Shown piece by piece: positions 10,926 through 20,391 of a stretch of 64,000 nt of DNA. The DNA comes from Malassezia japonica (taxonomy: Eukaryota; Basidiomycota; Malasseziomycetes; Malasseziales; Malasseziaceae). The stretch lies in assembly GCF_029542785.1 (NCBI RefSeq), contig NC_083371.1, forward strand, positions 1 through 64,000, written 5' to 3'. The notes under the pieces were generated by a model that was not told where the DNA came from, did no database searches, and saw only the letters and a list, made by a program, of their open reading frames with translations. Numbering within the stretch: the first letter of the stretch is position 1; every line of letters begins with the position of its first letter. The translations under genes and the position numbers were made by a program.

Positions 10926-12161
10926 ATGCACACTCTCCAAGGCATTATACTGCCGATCTATTCTGCACAGACGTTTCCCTTTAGCTGCGTTACTTGCTCG
11001 CACCCGAACACGCTGCAGGTCCCTGGACCACCTATACCTAGCTATGAAAATTATGGAGGCGTCTCTCCCACGGCGCAGCACTTTCCGGAATGTTCATTGC
11101 TATCTAGCGAGCAGTTTTACAACACATACAGACAGCTGACGCAGCTCGCCACGCAGCCTCGCGAGACGCAACAAGAAACGCATATGCCTTGTGCTTGTAA
11201 GCAGCAGCGCCCTCCCCCCTCTCTAAGCTGCTCGCACGAGCCGCTCAATGCCGAAATGACTGGGGTTACAATGTCGGATCTGAATGTAAACGGGTCGTCT
11301 CTCATTGGCACAGAGCCTATCAGCATGTCTCCCATCAACCCCCTGCACCCCATAACGTCTATGTCGCCGCTTACGTCTATTTCCCCCTGTGATAGTACTC
11401 CCGACAAAATGTTTACTGGGCTCGAGACCGAACCCACCCTGCCTTCGGGCGTTGACGAGAATGTGATGGCACACTTTTCGTCCCTGTTTGGGGAAAAGAG
11501 GAATGGCCAAGGCGACCCGCAATGCGACCCTACGTTGCTCGAAGGCAGTCGGCTGCAAGTCCACTCGAAACGCCACAGAATGGCGAGCCAGATGAGCAAC
11601 GGCCCCGAAGGCGCCCGCGTCATTGTGCTGAACGAGTACGACCCTATCGTCCTAGAGACGTCTTCCGAGCAAAGCAGCAATTCCGAGCCCATCAAGTATC
11701 CGAATACGGAGGAGTTCCTGCACCGCACCATGCACTGTGAAATTCCGCCGTCGTCCGCGGATGTCACCTTCCGCGATGTTCCCCTGACCTGCGATGAAAT
11801 CGACTTATACACCCCTCGATGGCGTCGTGGAAGCTACAAGGACCGCTTCGGTTGGTGCCACTTGTGCGAAAAAGGCGGATGGTACTCGATGAAGCGGAGC
11901 CAGTATCTCTACCACATGCAGGTGTACCATGGCGTGAGCAACCTCACCAAGGTAGTGTACGACCGTCCACGTGCGATCCGAATCTGGGAGGATTCGTCGC
12001 AGTCTGTGGAGGTGCTTTGTCGTTATTGTGATTCGTGGGTTTCTCTCTCGCACGGACCCATTCGCGCATTGTCTTTCAAGTGCTATTTCAAGCATGCGCG
12101 CCACTGTCATCCGCGGCATTCTGGTGCGAAAGACGAAAGACCACTCATGAAGCGGACGTAG
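10926..12161 (+). CDS. Rua1-like transcription regulator (C-terminal Rua1/DUF4451 domain)
   Basis: The open frame extends upstream, but the first ATG is 10926, giving 411 residues. The N-terminal two thirds are low-complexity (Ser/Pro/Met repeats such as SPINPLHPITSMSPLTSISP). The last about 120 residues match the Rua1 C-terminal domain: TPRWRRGSYKDRFGWCHLCE, then KGGWYSMKRSQYLYHMQVYH and LCRYCDSWVSL, with Cys/His residues spaced as in an atypical zinc finger. Rua1 of Ustilago maydis is a nuclear activator of the ustilagic acid glycolipid cluster. The domain assignment is strong; the same target type here is inference. It converges on the glycosyltransferase with only 28 bp between the stops. 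Confidence 0.85.
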   Translation: MHTLQGIILPIYSAQTFPFSCVTCSHPNTLQVPGPPIPSYENYGGVSPTAQHFPECSLLSSEQFYNTYRQLTQLATQPRETQQETHMPCACKQQRPPPSLSCSHEPLNAEMTGVTMSDLNVNGSSLIGTEPISMSPINPLHPITSMSPLTSISPCDSTPDKMFTGLETEPTLPSGVDENVMAHFSSLFGEKRNGQGDPQCDPTLLEGSRLQVHSKRHRMASQMSNGPEGARVIVLNEYDPIVLETSSEQSSNSEPIKYPNTEEFLHRTMHCEIPPSSADVTFRDVPLTCDEIDLYTPRWRRGSYKDRFGWCHLCEKGGWYSMKRSQYLYHMQVYHGVSNLTKVVYDRPRAIRIWEDSSQSVEVLCRYCDSWVSLSHGPIRALSFKCYFKHARHCHPRHSGAKDERPLMKRT

Positions 12162-12189
12162 TAATGTTAAATATAACGAATGAATGACA

Positions 12190-13623
12190 CTACAAAGTGC
12201 TACGGCGAACTTGAAGCGTCTCGGCGACGAGCGCTGCCGCCGCCGCTGCGCCGCCGCGGGCCCGCAGGTCGTCGGCTAAGCGCGCGGCACGTTCCACGTA
12301 GCTTGGGTTGTCGAATAGCACCTCTTTGGCCGCCACAAGAAGCTGTGTAGCGTCGAGGTGCGGTGCGGTGTCAATCGAGCGGCCAGCGCCCGCGTCCTGG
12401 AGCCGCATGGCAAAGTCGAAGCAGTCCAGCCAGGCGGGCAGGCACACCTGCGGTTTGCCAAAGTACAAGGCTTCGTGCAGCGTGTTTGCGCCGCCGTGGT
12501 TGATGTGTAGCTTGACGCTGGGGTGTGCAAGTACAAGCATCGGGTCGGTAAACCACTCGAGCACCCAGAACCGATCGTTGGTGCGTGCGTCAGGCGGCAG
12601 ATGCGCCTGCTCGCTCGCGCTCAGCTTCCACAGCACGTGAACGGGCAAGGGACGTAGTGCGTCGTAGATAGCCTGGACGCGAGGCGCGTCGAGCCGGTAT
12701 ATCGATCCGAGCGACACGACCACGATCGGAGACCCGCTCGACTTTGCGGTCTCCATCCACGTATGCAGCGGCTGGTTGGCAGGGTCGTCGCCCACCCTGG
12801 CCCATGCTTCCGCAAAGTGCTTTGGCTGTACGAGGCGAGCGGAAGTCTCGGACAGCACAGTGCCGATCCACTGCACCTTGTCTGGCCAAGCCACGCGCGG
12901 GTCGGCCAAGAGCGGGCTGGTGTTGTTGAAGAATGCGACAGCGCCCGCGCCATACGCGTCCGGCGCAGGGACCCCCGCCGCGCTGTCTTGGTCAATGATG
13001 GGCTTCAACTTTGTGACCAGCGCGTAGCCGTACCGCACGACGACTGCCAAGTCGTACAGGCGGTGCCACCAGGAAATTTTCACCAGGCTCGTCCCCGAAC
13101 CGAATGGCGGAAAGATTTTCGGAAGACACTCGGGAAAGTTGAAGTACGGCGGCAATGGCGTATTGACGATAAAAGGTACCTGCGCGCGCAGTGCTACAGA
13201 GAGTGCCGCCTCGGTCAGGGTGTCGCATACCATGAGCCATGGGCGGTGTTCCGCGACCCAAGCCTCCAATCGTGCGGCCGGCAGACGGTAGTTGGCCTCA
13301 CTACGAAGTAGTTCTGTGCAGTTGTAGACCATTGCGTCCACGTTCCGGATACCTGCATCGTTAAAACGGCGGCACGTCTCTTCCGATAGCTCGCACGAGT
13401 CCCATATCGCGAGGAACTCGAGCCCCGCCGCGCGTACCGCGCGCTCGCGCTCACGCGACGTGGCGAGTACCGTGCGCACCCCGGAGTGTTGCTTTGCAAA
13501 GCACTCGGCTATCGCAAGCAAGGGGTTCAGCTGGCCCACGTTGCCGAGCGACGCAAAAAGCACGAGCGGCGGTGCGGCCGGTGCAGTCATCGTTGCGCTG
13601 GCCATGCCGGTCGCACGCAACAT
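12190..13623 (-). CDS. UDP-glycosyltransferase (GT1 family)
   Basis: This 477-residue single-exon protein is a GT1-family glycosyltransferase moving a sugar from a UDP donor to a small lipophilic acceptor. The N-terminal acceptor domain begins LVLFASLGNVGQLNPLLAIA. The C-terminal donor domain carries the GT1 signature in HINHGGANTLHEALYFGKPQ, followed by DCFDFAMRLQ. No signal peptide or C-terminal TM helix is seen, unlike animal ER UGTs, so a cytosolic enzyme like fungal or bacterial natural-product glycosyltransferases is likely. It lies 122 bp downstream of the ACC on the same strand. In this context it is the candidate tailoring enzyme for the PKS product. ATG 13623 is used; ATGs 13605 and 13590 are alternatives. 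Confidence 0.88.
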   Translation of the reverse strand: MLRATGMASATMTAPAAPPLVLFASLGNVGQLNPLLAIAECFAKQHSGVRTVLATSRERERAVRAAGLEFLAIWDSCELSEETCRRFNDAGIRNVDAMVYNCTELLRSEANYRLPAARLEAWVAEHRPWLMVCDTLTEAALSVALRAQVPFIVNTPLPPYFNFPECLPKIFPPFGSGTSLVKISWWHRLYDLAVVVRYGYALVTKLKPIIDQDSAAGVPAPDAYGAGAVAFFNNTSPLLADPRVAWPDKVQWIGTVLSETSARLVQPKHFAEAWARVGDDPANQPLHTWMETAKSSGSPIVVVSLGSIYRLDAPRVQAIYDALRPLPVHVLWKLSASEQAHLPPDARTNDRFWVLEWFTDPMLVLAHPSVKLHINHGGANTLHEALYFGKPQVCLPAWLDCFDFAMRLQDAGAGRSIDTAPHLDATQLLVAAKEVLFDNPSYVERAARLADDLRARGGAAAAAALVAETLQVRRSTL

Positions 13624-13745
13624 CGTCCGGCCGCTGCCCTATCCGACGCATGCGTGCTTTTGGTATGCGCCATGCCACGCATGTATCCCGACGCGCGGAC
13701 CTGGGTAACTCAAAAACGCATATCAAAAACCATCGTAATCAACCC

Positions 13746-16700
13746 CTACTTGTCTGCAAGGGCCATCCTGCGCGCTTCCGGCGAGAGCGCATCGAGCGCC
13801 GCACGTACGGCGCGTGCCTGTGCAGTAGCAATGGCCGTCTGGATCGCGGCGTCCGCGGCATCGAGCCGGTGCACGGCGGCCTGGTCCGAGTCGCTCTCCT
13901 TGTACCCCGCCGCGTCGTACACGAGCGCCTGTGCAGCGTCCGCGTCGAGTGCCGTGTCCGCGCGCAGTAGCGCCTGTTGTGCACGGAGCTCGGCGAGGCG
14001 GCGGCGGGCGCGCCAGTAAAAGTACGCGCGTGCGCCCTCCCAGGCGACCGTGCGCCGGAGCACGCCTGTGGCGAGCATGCGGCCGGCGCGGTCGTGGGCG
14101 TCGGCATACTCGAGTGCGATTGTGTGATAAAGCGGGGCGAGCTCGCGTTCGCGTTCCGCGGCGCGTGCGGCCGCCGTGGCACGCGCGTCGCGGTCCGTGG
14201 CGGTGCGCTGGCGTGCGGCAAGCTCGGCGTAGCCTGCGTCGAGGCGCTCCATGACCGCGCGCTGGCGATCCGTGCGGAACTTGATCTCGACGAGGCCTGC
14301 GGCCTCTAGGACGCCGCCCCGTGCGCTGGGGTCGGCGCTCATCTCCATGTGCCCGCTGGCGCTCACCGCTGAGTCGAGCACGACCCAGGAGCCCCCGCGC
14401 AGCTCTGCACGGGGCGGGAGGTGGACAAACACGGGGCGCGTGTAGGCCGCGAGTGCGTCGACGATCTTGCTGCCCTGCGTGAGCATTTCGTCGCGCATGT
14501 CTTGCTGGCCGCCGCTAAAGCCCCGCCAGTTGGCGAGCACGAGCAGCGGGAGTCCCTCGCGATGAAAGTCGGTGATGGCCTGCGCCGTCTTGAGCGCCGA
14601 GTTGGGGTACCACACGAGGCCAGCCTCGAGGACGCGCTGCTCGGTCGAATGCGGGTTCGCGGGGTCCGCCGGCACCACGCGCTCGAGCATGCGTGTCTCG
14701 GCGGCGATCACGCCGAAAGGGATGCCGCCGAGGCGCGCACGGCCGACGACTACGCTCGTGGCCCACTCGGGCAGCGTCTCTTGGAACGAGCCGCGGTCAA
14801 AGAGGCCGGGCGCGTGCGCGTCGCCTACGATCAGCAGGCGTGGGTCGTACGCGGCCGCCGGCGGGACGTACGCCACAGTGCGCTCCACCGGGTCGAGGCT
14901 CGGGCTGCGCGGCAGTGGCGCGCCGGCGTGCGCGGGCACATAGGACAACCAGCGTACGTACGCATGCATTGCGTCCAGGTCCGAGCGTGCGACGAGGTGC
15001 GACACGCCGTTGTGCGCCATGACCTGCGGCCCGCCGAGCTGCATGTTGCTCACGTACACCTGGCGGCCGAGCAGCTGGTTCAGCGCCTGGAAGCCAGTGA
15101 GGACCATCGGCGCGGACTCGACCTGGATCACGCGGCCGCTTAGGCGCGCGAGGTACGCGCCGATGCCGACGCTGCGCCCTGTCACGATGGTCGCGGTGAA
15201 GATCGCCTCGCGCGCGCGGCTCATCTCGCCGGCGGCGCGCCCGCTACCCGAGAGCGACTCGACGCCGAGGCCCGCATCCGCGGCGCCGATAATGTCCGTG
15301 AGGACGTGGTGCGTCGTGCCGTCCGGCGCGCGCACCGCGCGTGTCCGGACGCACCCCGGGCGGAGTGCCGCGAGCGCGGCGTCGTCGAGGTAGAGGTACT
15401 CGATGCCGCCCGCCGCATCGTCGCGGAGCTTGGCGCGGAACTTGTCCAGGACGTCGGGCACGAGCCCGAGGCGTGCGCCGCTGTTGGCCGACACGTAGAG
15501 AAAAGGCACTTTTTCGGCGCGTGCGCGCGCTGCTGCCGCGGAAAACAGCGCGGCCTCGGCGGGCCCCACTGAGCCGGCCTGCACGCTAATGTCGTTGGCA
15601 GCGAGGTACAGCGGGCGCCCCGCGGGGTACTCTTCCGTAGCGAGCACAAGGTGCCACACCACCATCCCGACCGTGTTTTGCGCCGGCGCGCGCGAGGTAG
15701 GCGCGAGGCCGTCTGCGCCGAGCACGAGCTCTGTGGCAGACACGACGGGGTCCGTGTCGGACGCCTGGCGGCGCTGCGCGCACAAGGCGTGGCGCAGCGC
15801 ATCCACGAGGTCGTACACAAACGTGGTGCCGAGGCGCTCTGCGCACGCGCGGCGCGTCGCGAGTGCCGAGCGGTTCGTGTACGGCGTGTGGATGCTCGTC
15901 CCGCCGCGTGCTGGGCAGCACGACGGGGCGGTGATGGTGCGCAGCACCGTGTCGCCGCTCGGCAGGGCCTCCTCGTCGTACACCTCGTACCGCAGCTGGA
16001 ACGCGGACATGGCCGAGACAAAGACGTGCACACGGCGCGGCTGTCCCCCGCCCGAGAGCATGATGCGCATTTCGGCCTCTTCGACGCGGAGGCGTGTGAA
16101 GCGCTCCGTGTAGCGCTCGGCGAGCGTGCGCACCACGCCGAGAATGTCCTTGAGCGCGAGGTCAATGGGAAAGAGCCACGAGAGAAAGAGGTGCGAGCCG
16201 TCTGCGGCGCAGTACGCGTGCTGCCCCAGCGCGACCTCGAGGCAGTCGAGGCTCTCGACGAGCACGCGCTCGCTCTCGACCAGGACGTACTCGCGCACGT
16301 CGCGCGGCGGGGGCATCGGGCGCACGAGCACGCGCACAAAGAAGCGCACGTCGGCGCGGTTGCGTGTGCCCCGGGCGTGGTAGAGGTAGACCGTGGACGA
16401 ATTGAGCTGTACCGGCGCCACGTCAAAGTGCGCGAGCATCCGGTCCAGCTCGAGCTCGTGCGCCAGCGCGGGCTCCACGTTTTGGATCCCCTGTTCCTCC
16501 CCCCAGTGCTCGCCGCTGCGGCGCCAGGTGATGTACAGCGGGTAGAGGCGCTCGCGGCCCACGAGCACCGTCACGCGGCACACACCCGCGCGGGCGAGCG
16601 CCGGGGCCTGGCGCGCAATGACCTGCGCGATTTCCGGGCGCAGCTCCGACTGCGGCCGGCGCTCGCCCACGACGGCGACAGTCAGCACATGCACGGGCTC

Positions 16701-19700
16701 GTCCGCCGGCGCGTCGAGACACGGCAGCGCACGCGAGACGAGCTCCTCGAGCTGCACGCACCTCGCGCAGCAGGTCATGGCGCCTTGGCGCAGCGGCGGC
16801 GGTACGCTGCGGTGTGCCTTGTGTGCGGCGAGGTCCGTGACCGACGCCTGCCGCTCTTTTGTGCGGTCGCTGAGCAGGCCGGGCGGCATGCGGAACGCCC
16901 AGGTGAGCAGTGCACAGGCGTGCCCCCCCACGCGCAGCGTCGCCGGGCGGAACGAGAGGATGTCGTAGACGCGGTACGCGCGCAGGACGTACGTCGCGAG
17001 CGCCGCGTACGCGACGCCTGGAGAGGGGTGCGCAAAGAACGTCTGCAGCACGTCGACGGTGCGGTGCGTCGTCGCGCTCAGCGTCAGCAGCGGCTCGAGG
17101 CCCGGCGTATGGGGCGTCGAGGCACGCCCGGTGCGCGCGAGGATGCTCGTGCGCAGCGTGCGCTCCATCTGCTCGCGGCGCGTCGCAAAGCTGGGGAGCT
17201 GCGCGCAGAGGAGAATCTCGCGTGCTTTGAGTGCGACCGGCGCGACGGCGGCGCCGCGCAGCACCGACAGGCTCTGCAGCGCACGCACCATGTCCTGCGC
17301 ACCCGCCGCGTTACTCACCAGGTCTGCGTCCTGGACGTGGGGCTCGAGCAGCTGGAGGATGAGCGCATTCTTGCTTGCACACCCCTCGTGCGAGAGCTGC
17401 AGCGCGAGGATCGCATCCTCGGAATCGCCCGCCTCGCGGCGGCGCAGCACCGCATCCGGGCCGCCTGCAAACACGGCCTCAACTGCGGCGTACTGCGCAA
17501 AGAGCGCACAGAGCGCGGCACACTCGTAGTACGCCAGGCCGAAACGGTGCTCTTCGACGACCGCCACCGCGGGCGCGAGTGCCGCGGCCGCGTCTGCGTC
17601 CGCGACCCGGTCGAGGGTGCGGCGCAGCGCCTGCACTGGAAACACGCCGCAGGCCTCGTCGAGCGCGGCGTGCAGTGCGCGTTGTACCGCCAGAGGGACG
17701 CGGCTGTGCGCGCGCGCGAGTGCCTCGCGCAGCTGCGCGAACGGCAGGGAGGGCTCGCGCAGCATCGCGACAAACGTGTCTACGGCCGTGTCAATGTCCT
17801 TGACGAGGTAGCCGGCAAGCACATGCTCTAGCGCCGCGCGTGCGTGCGCCAGGCGCTGGTGCGGCTCGCGGCTGGGGAGCTCTGCCGGCGCTCCGGTCGG
17901 CCACGCGCCCGCAAACGGCGCTGGGCGCCGAAACAGCGATGCGTCGTCTACGGCGAGCACTGCGACGAGGTCTCCTGCAGCGAGTGTCTCGCCCGGGGCG
18001 CGCGCAAAAGACACGGCGCCGCCCACCTCGGCGACGACCGGCAGGTACATTTTCATCACCTCGATCTCGGCGATGCTCGTGCCCGCGGCGACGTGCTCGT
18101 GCTCGCAAACGAGGAAGCGCACGAGCTTGCCCGGCGTCGAGCAGCAGATGCGCGACGGGTCCTGCTCCTCTTCAAAGACGCACGTCTGCCCGTTGATCGA
18201 GAGGCGCAGCTGCGCTGCATCCTCGCTCCAGTACACGGTGTGTGCGCGCCCCGACAGGCGCACAAGCATACCCCCGTCGCTCAGCTCGCGCACATCTACG
18301 TGCGCCGTCTGTGAGTTTATGCAAAGCGCCCACTCGCGCGGCGCACACTGGCGTGCCTCGACGGCGAAGAGCTTGCCGTCGTACACAAACTCCATCGCGT
18401 ACACCACGCGCAGCGTCCCGCATGGGGGCGCCTGCCCCCGCCGCAGAGCGAGCCGAAATTCGTCGCGCGACGTGCGCGCAAGTAGCTGCGCACGCACCGC
18501 CGCGCCGCACAGCACCGCGACGTGGAGCGCGACGCGCTTTTGGGGCGCCTTGTCGCGGAGCAGAGCATCGAGCCAGCCGGTGGTCACTGCATTGCGTGCA
18601 AATGCAGGCGATTCGAGCAGTGTCACGAGGTACTCGACTGTGGTGCGAAACTCGCCGTGGACCGACAGCGCCTTGAGCGCGACGACCATCTGGCGGCGCG
18701 CCTCGTCGCGGTCCTTAGCATGGACGAAAACGTGGCCAAATTGCGAGTCTGCATACTTGTGCAGCGCACCGTGCGCACCGATGCTAAAGTAGCCCCATGT
18801 CCCAGGGCCCGAGCGCAGCTGGAGCTCGTGCAGCGCGCCGAGGTTGGGCTGGAAGCCTTCGTCGGGGTTCTCGGCGGTGATGCGGCACGCGACCACGTGG
18901 CCTTGCGGCGCACGGGCCTCCTTGTGCAGTGCCCTCCACACGCCGGCGCCACGAGGGACGCCGTACAGGGCGCAGACGCTGTCGATTTGCTGCAGTGGGA
19001 TGCCCATCGCTACCTGGAGCTGTGCGGCAGGGATGTTGATTCCCGTGACCATTTCCGTCGTGGGGTGCTCGACCTGTAGGCGGGGATTCAGCTCGAGGAA
19101 CGTGTAGGCCTCTGTCTCGGGCGTATAGAGCCATTCGACTGTGCCCACGGACTGGTAGCCGACGAGCTCGGCGAGGCGTACGGATGCCTGCTCCATCGCG
19201 CGGCACACGTGGGGGGGAGCGATGCATATCGGTGCTTCTTCCATGATCTTTTGGTGGCGGCGCTGCACGGAGCAGTCGCGCCCATACAGGCTGACCACCT
19301 GGCCGTGCTGGTCGGCGAGCAGCTGGACCTCGAGGTGCCGCGCGTCCTCGGCGAGCTTCATGAGAAACACGGGCGAGCCTGGCACCTCGCCGAGGACCGC
19401 GCCGTAGAGCTGCGTAAAGCTCTCTGGGCTGTGGCACATGCGGATGCCCTTCCCGCCCCCGCCCTCGCTCGCTTTGAGCATCACGGGGAAGCCGATCGCA
19501 TGTGCGCACGCCAGGCCGTGCTCTGCGTCCCGAAGGCACGCACGCGCGTACGCGGCGCGCGGCACGGACACGCACCCGTCCGCCCCAATTTCTGTCTCGC
19601 ACACCTCCGAGCCGCTCCAGGGCAGGCAGGGGAGTCCCGCGTGCTGCGCGACGATCATTGACGATATTTTGTCACCGAGCGCGTGCATCGCCGCTGCGGG

Positions 19701-20143
19701 CGGGCCCATGAATGCGATGGGCGGCGAGAGCGCCGCAAGCTGCTCCGGCAGACGAGGATCCTCGGACGCATGCCCCCAGCCGGGCCACACTGCGTGGACG
19801 CCCGCGCGCTGGGCGACGTCGACGATCAAGTCGACGTTGGCAAAGTTGTTTGCATTCCCGCCCGCGGGCAGCTCAAAGTACATGTCTGCGAGGCGGATGT
19901 ACTCTGCATTTGCGCTCAGGTCGTGCTCGGTCGCGAGGGCGACCAAGGTCACGCACGTTCGTCGCCAAACGTCATGTAGGCCCACATGCGGATCGAGCGG
20001 ATGCACTTGACGGCAGCCAGGCCATTGTTGCATATCAGTAGCTTGGACACGGCGCAGTGCCCGCCGCGTGCGCGGACAAAGTCGTCGACCAGCATCCGCG
20101 GCTCGTCGCAGAGGCCAGAGCGCGTGCCCGGAGGAGGAGCCAT
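13746..20143 (-). CDS. Divergent acetyl-CoA carboxylase with an apparent -1 frameshift near the N-terminus
   Basis: This is a multidomain eukaryotic ACC of about 2132 residues, carboxylating acetyl-CoA to malonyl-CoA. In order: biotin carboxylase (KLLICNNGLAAVKCIRSIR, KASEGGGGKGIRM, RHLEVQLLADQHGQ), biotinyl motif EVMKMYLPV (Lys codon 18051-18053), a central region, and carboxyltransferase (GARLGLVPDVLDKF, PQVMAHNGVSHL, ANWRGFSGGQQDMRDE). It is divergent from housekeeping ACC: for example MEMSAD replaces MEMYAD. From ATG 20143 the frame is open to TGA 19951-19949, just after the conserved TFGDERA. The next conserved block (VTLVALATEHDL) continues one frame back, and the rest is open to 13746. 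One extra G would restore it. An assembly error, a true null allele or programmed frameshifting are all possible. It is divergent from the PKS. Confidence 0.85.
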
Positions 20144-20391
20144 GGACGGCATGCCGATACAGGTGCGTCTTGATCTGCGCAAGCAAGACGCGCGCCAAGC
20201 GCCATCTGCAGCGCGATGTACCCGTGCGCGTGTGCCGCCCAGGGCCACCCTTTCGGCAGCACGAGCGCGCCGCGCGTGGCAGGCCAAATTTCCTCGCTGC
20301 TGGCATTGCGCATACCAAATTTGTTGCCATGCACAGACCACTTTTAAAAGAGGGGCACGGCGCTCGCTAGTGCCTTGTGCCGCCGCCAAGC
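20144..20391. promoter_or_regulatory. Bidirectional ACC-PKS promoter
   Basis: These 248 bp separate the ATGs of the divergently transcribed ACC and PKS. A TATA-like TTTTAAAAG lies at 20342-20350, about 42 bp before the PKS ATG. The sequence TGCGCATACCA (20307-20317) contains a GCGCA core resembling the Rua1-responsive element as I remember it, with one mismatch to the degenerate consensus. CCAAATTT occurs twice nearby (about 20283 and 20314). Confidence 0.5.

Noticed and set aside
15651..17831. 726-codon open frame on the plus strand opposite the ACC
   Set aside because: Low-complexity Arg/Val/Glu/His composition without family resemblance; antisense shadow of the ACC.
19901..19957. A 53-nt intron that would bypass the ACC frameshift
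   Set aside because: It keeps frame but removes the conserved VTLVALATEHDL segment and has no good branch site; a simple one-base deletion fits the protein alignment better.
20377..20391. PKS start five codons earlier
   Set aside because: The codon at 20377 is GTG; the first ATG in frame is 20392.
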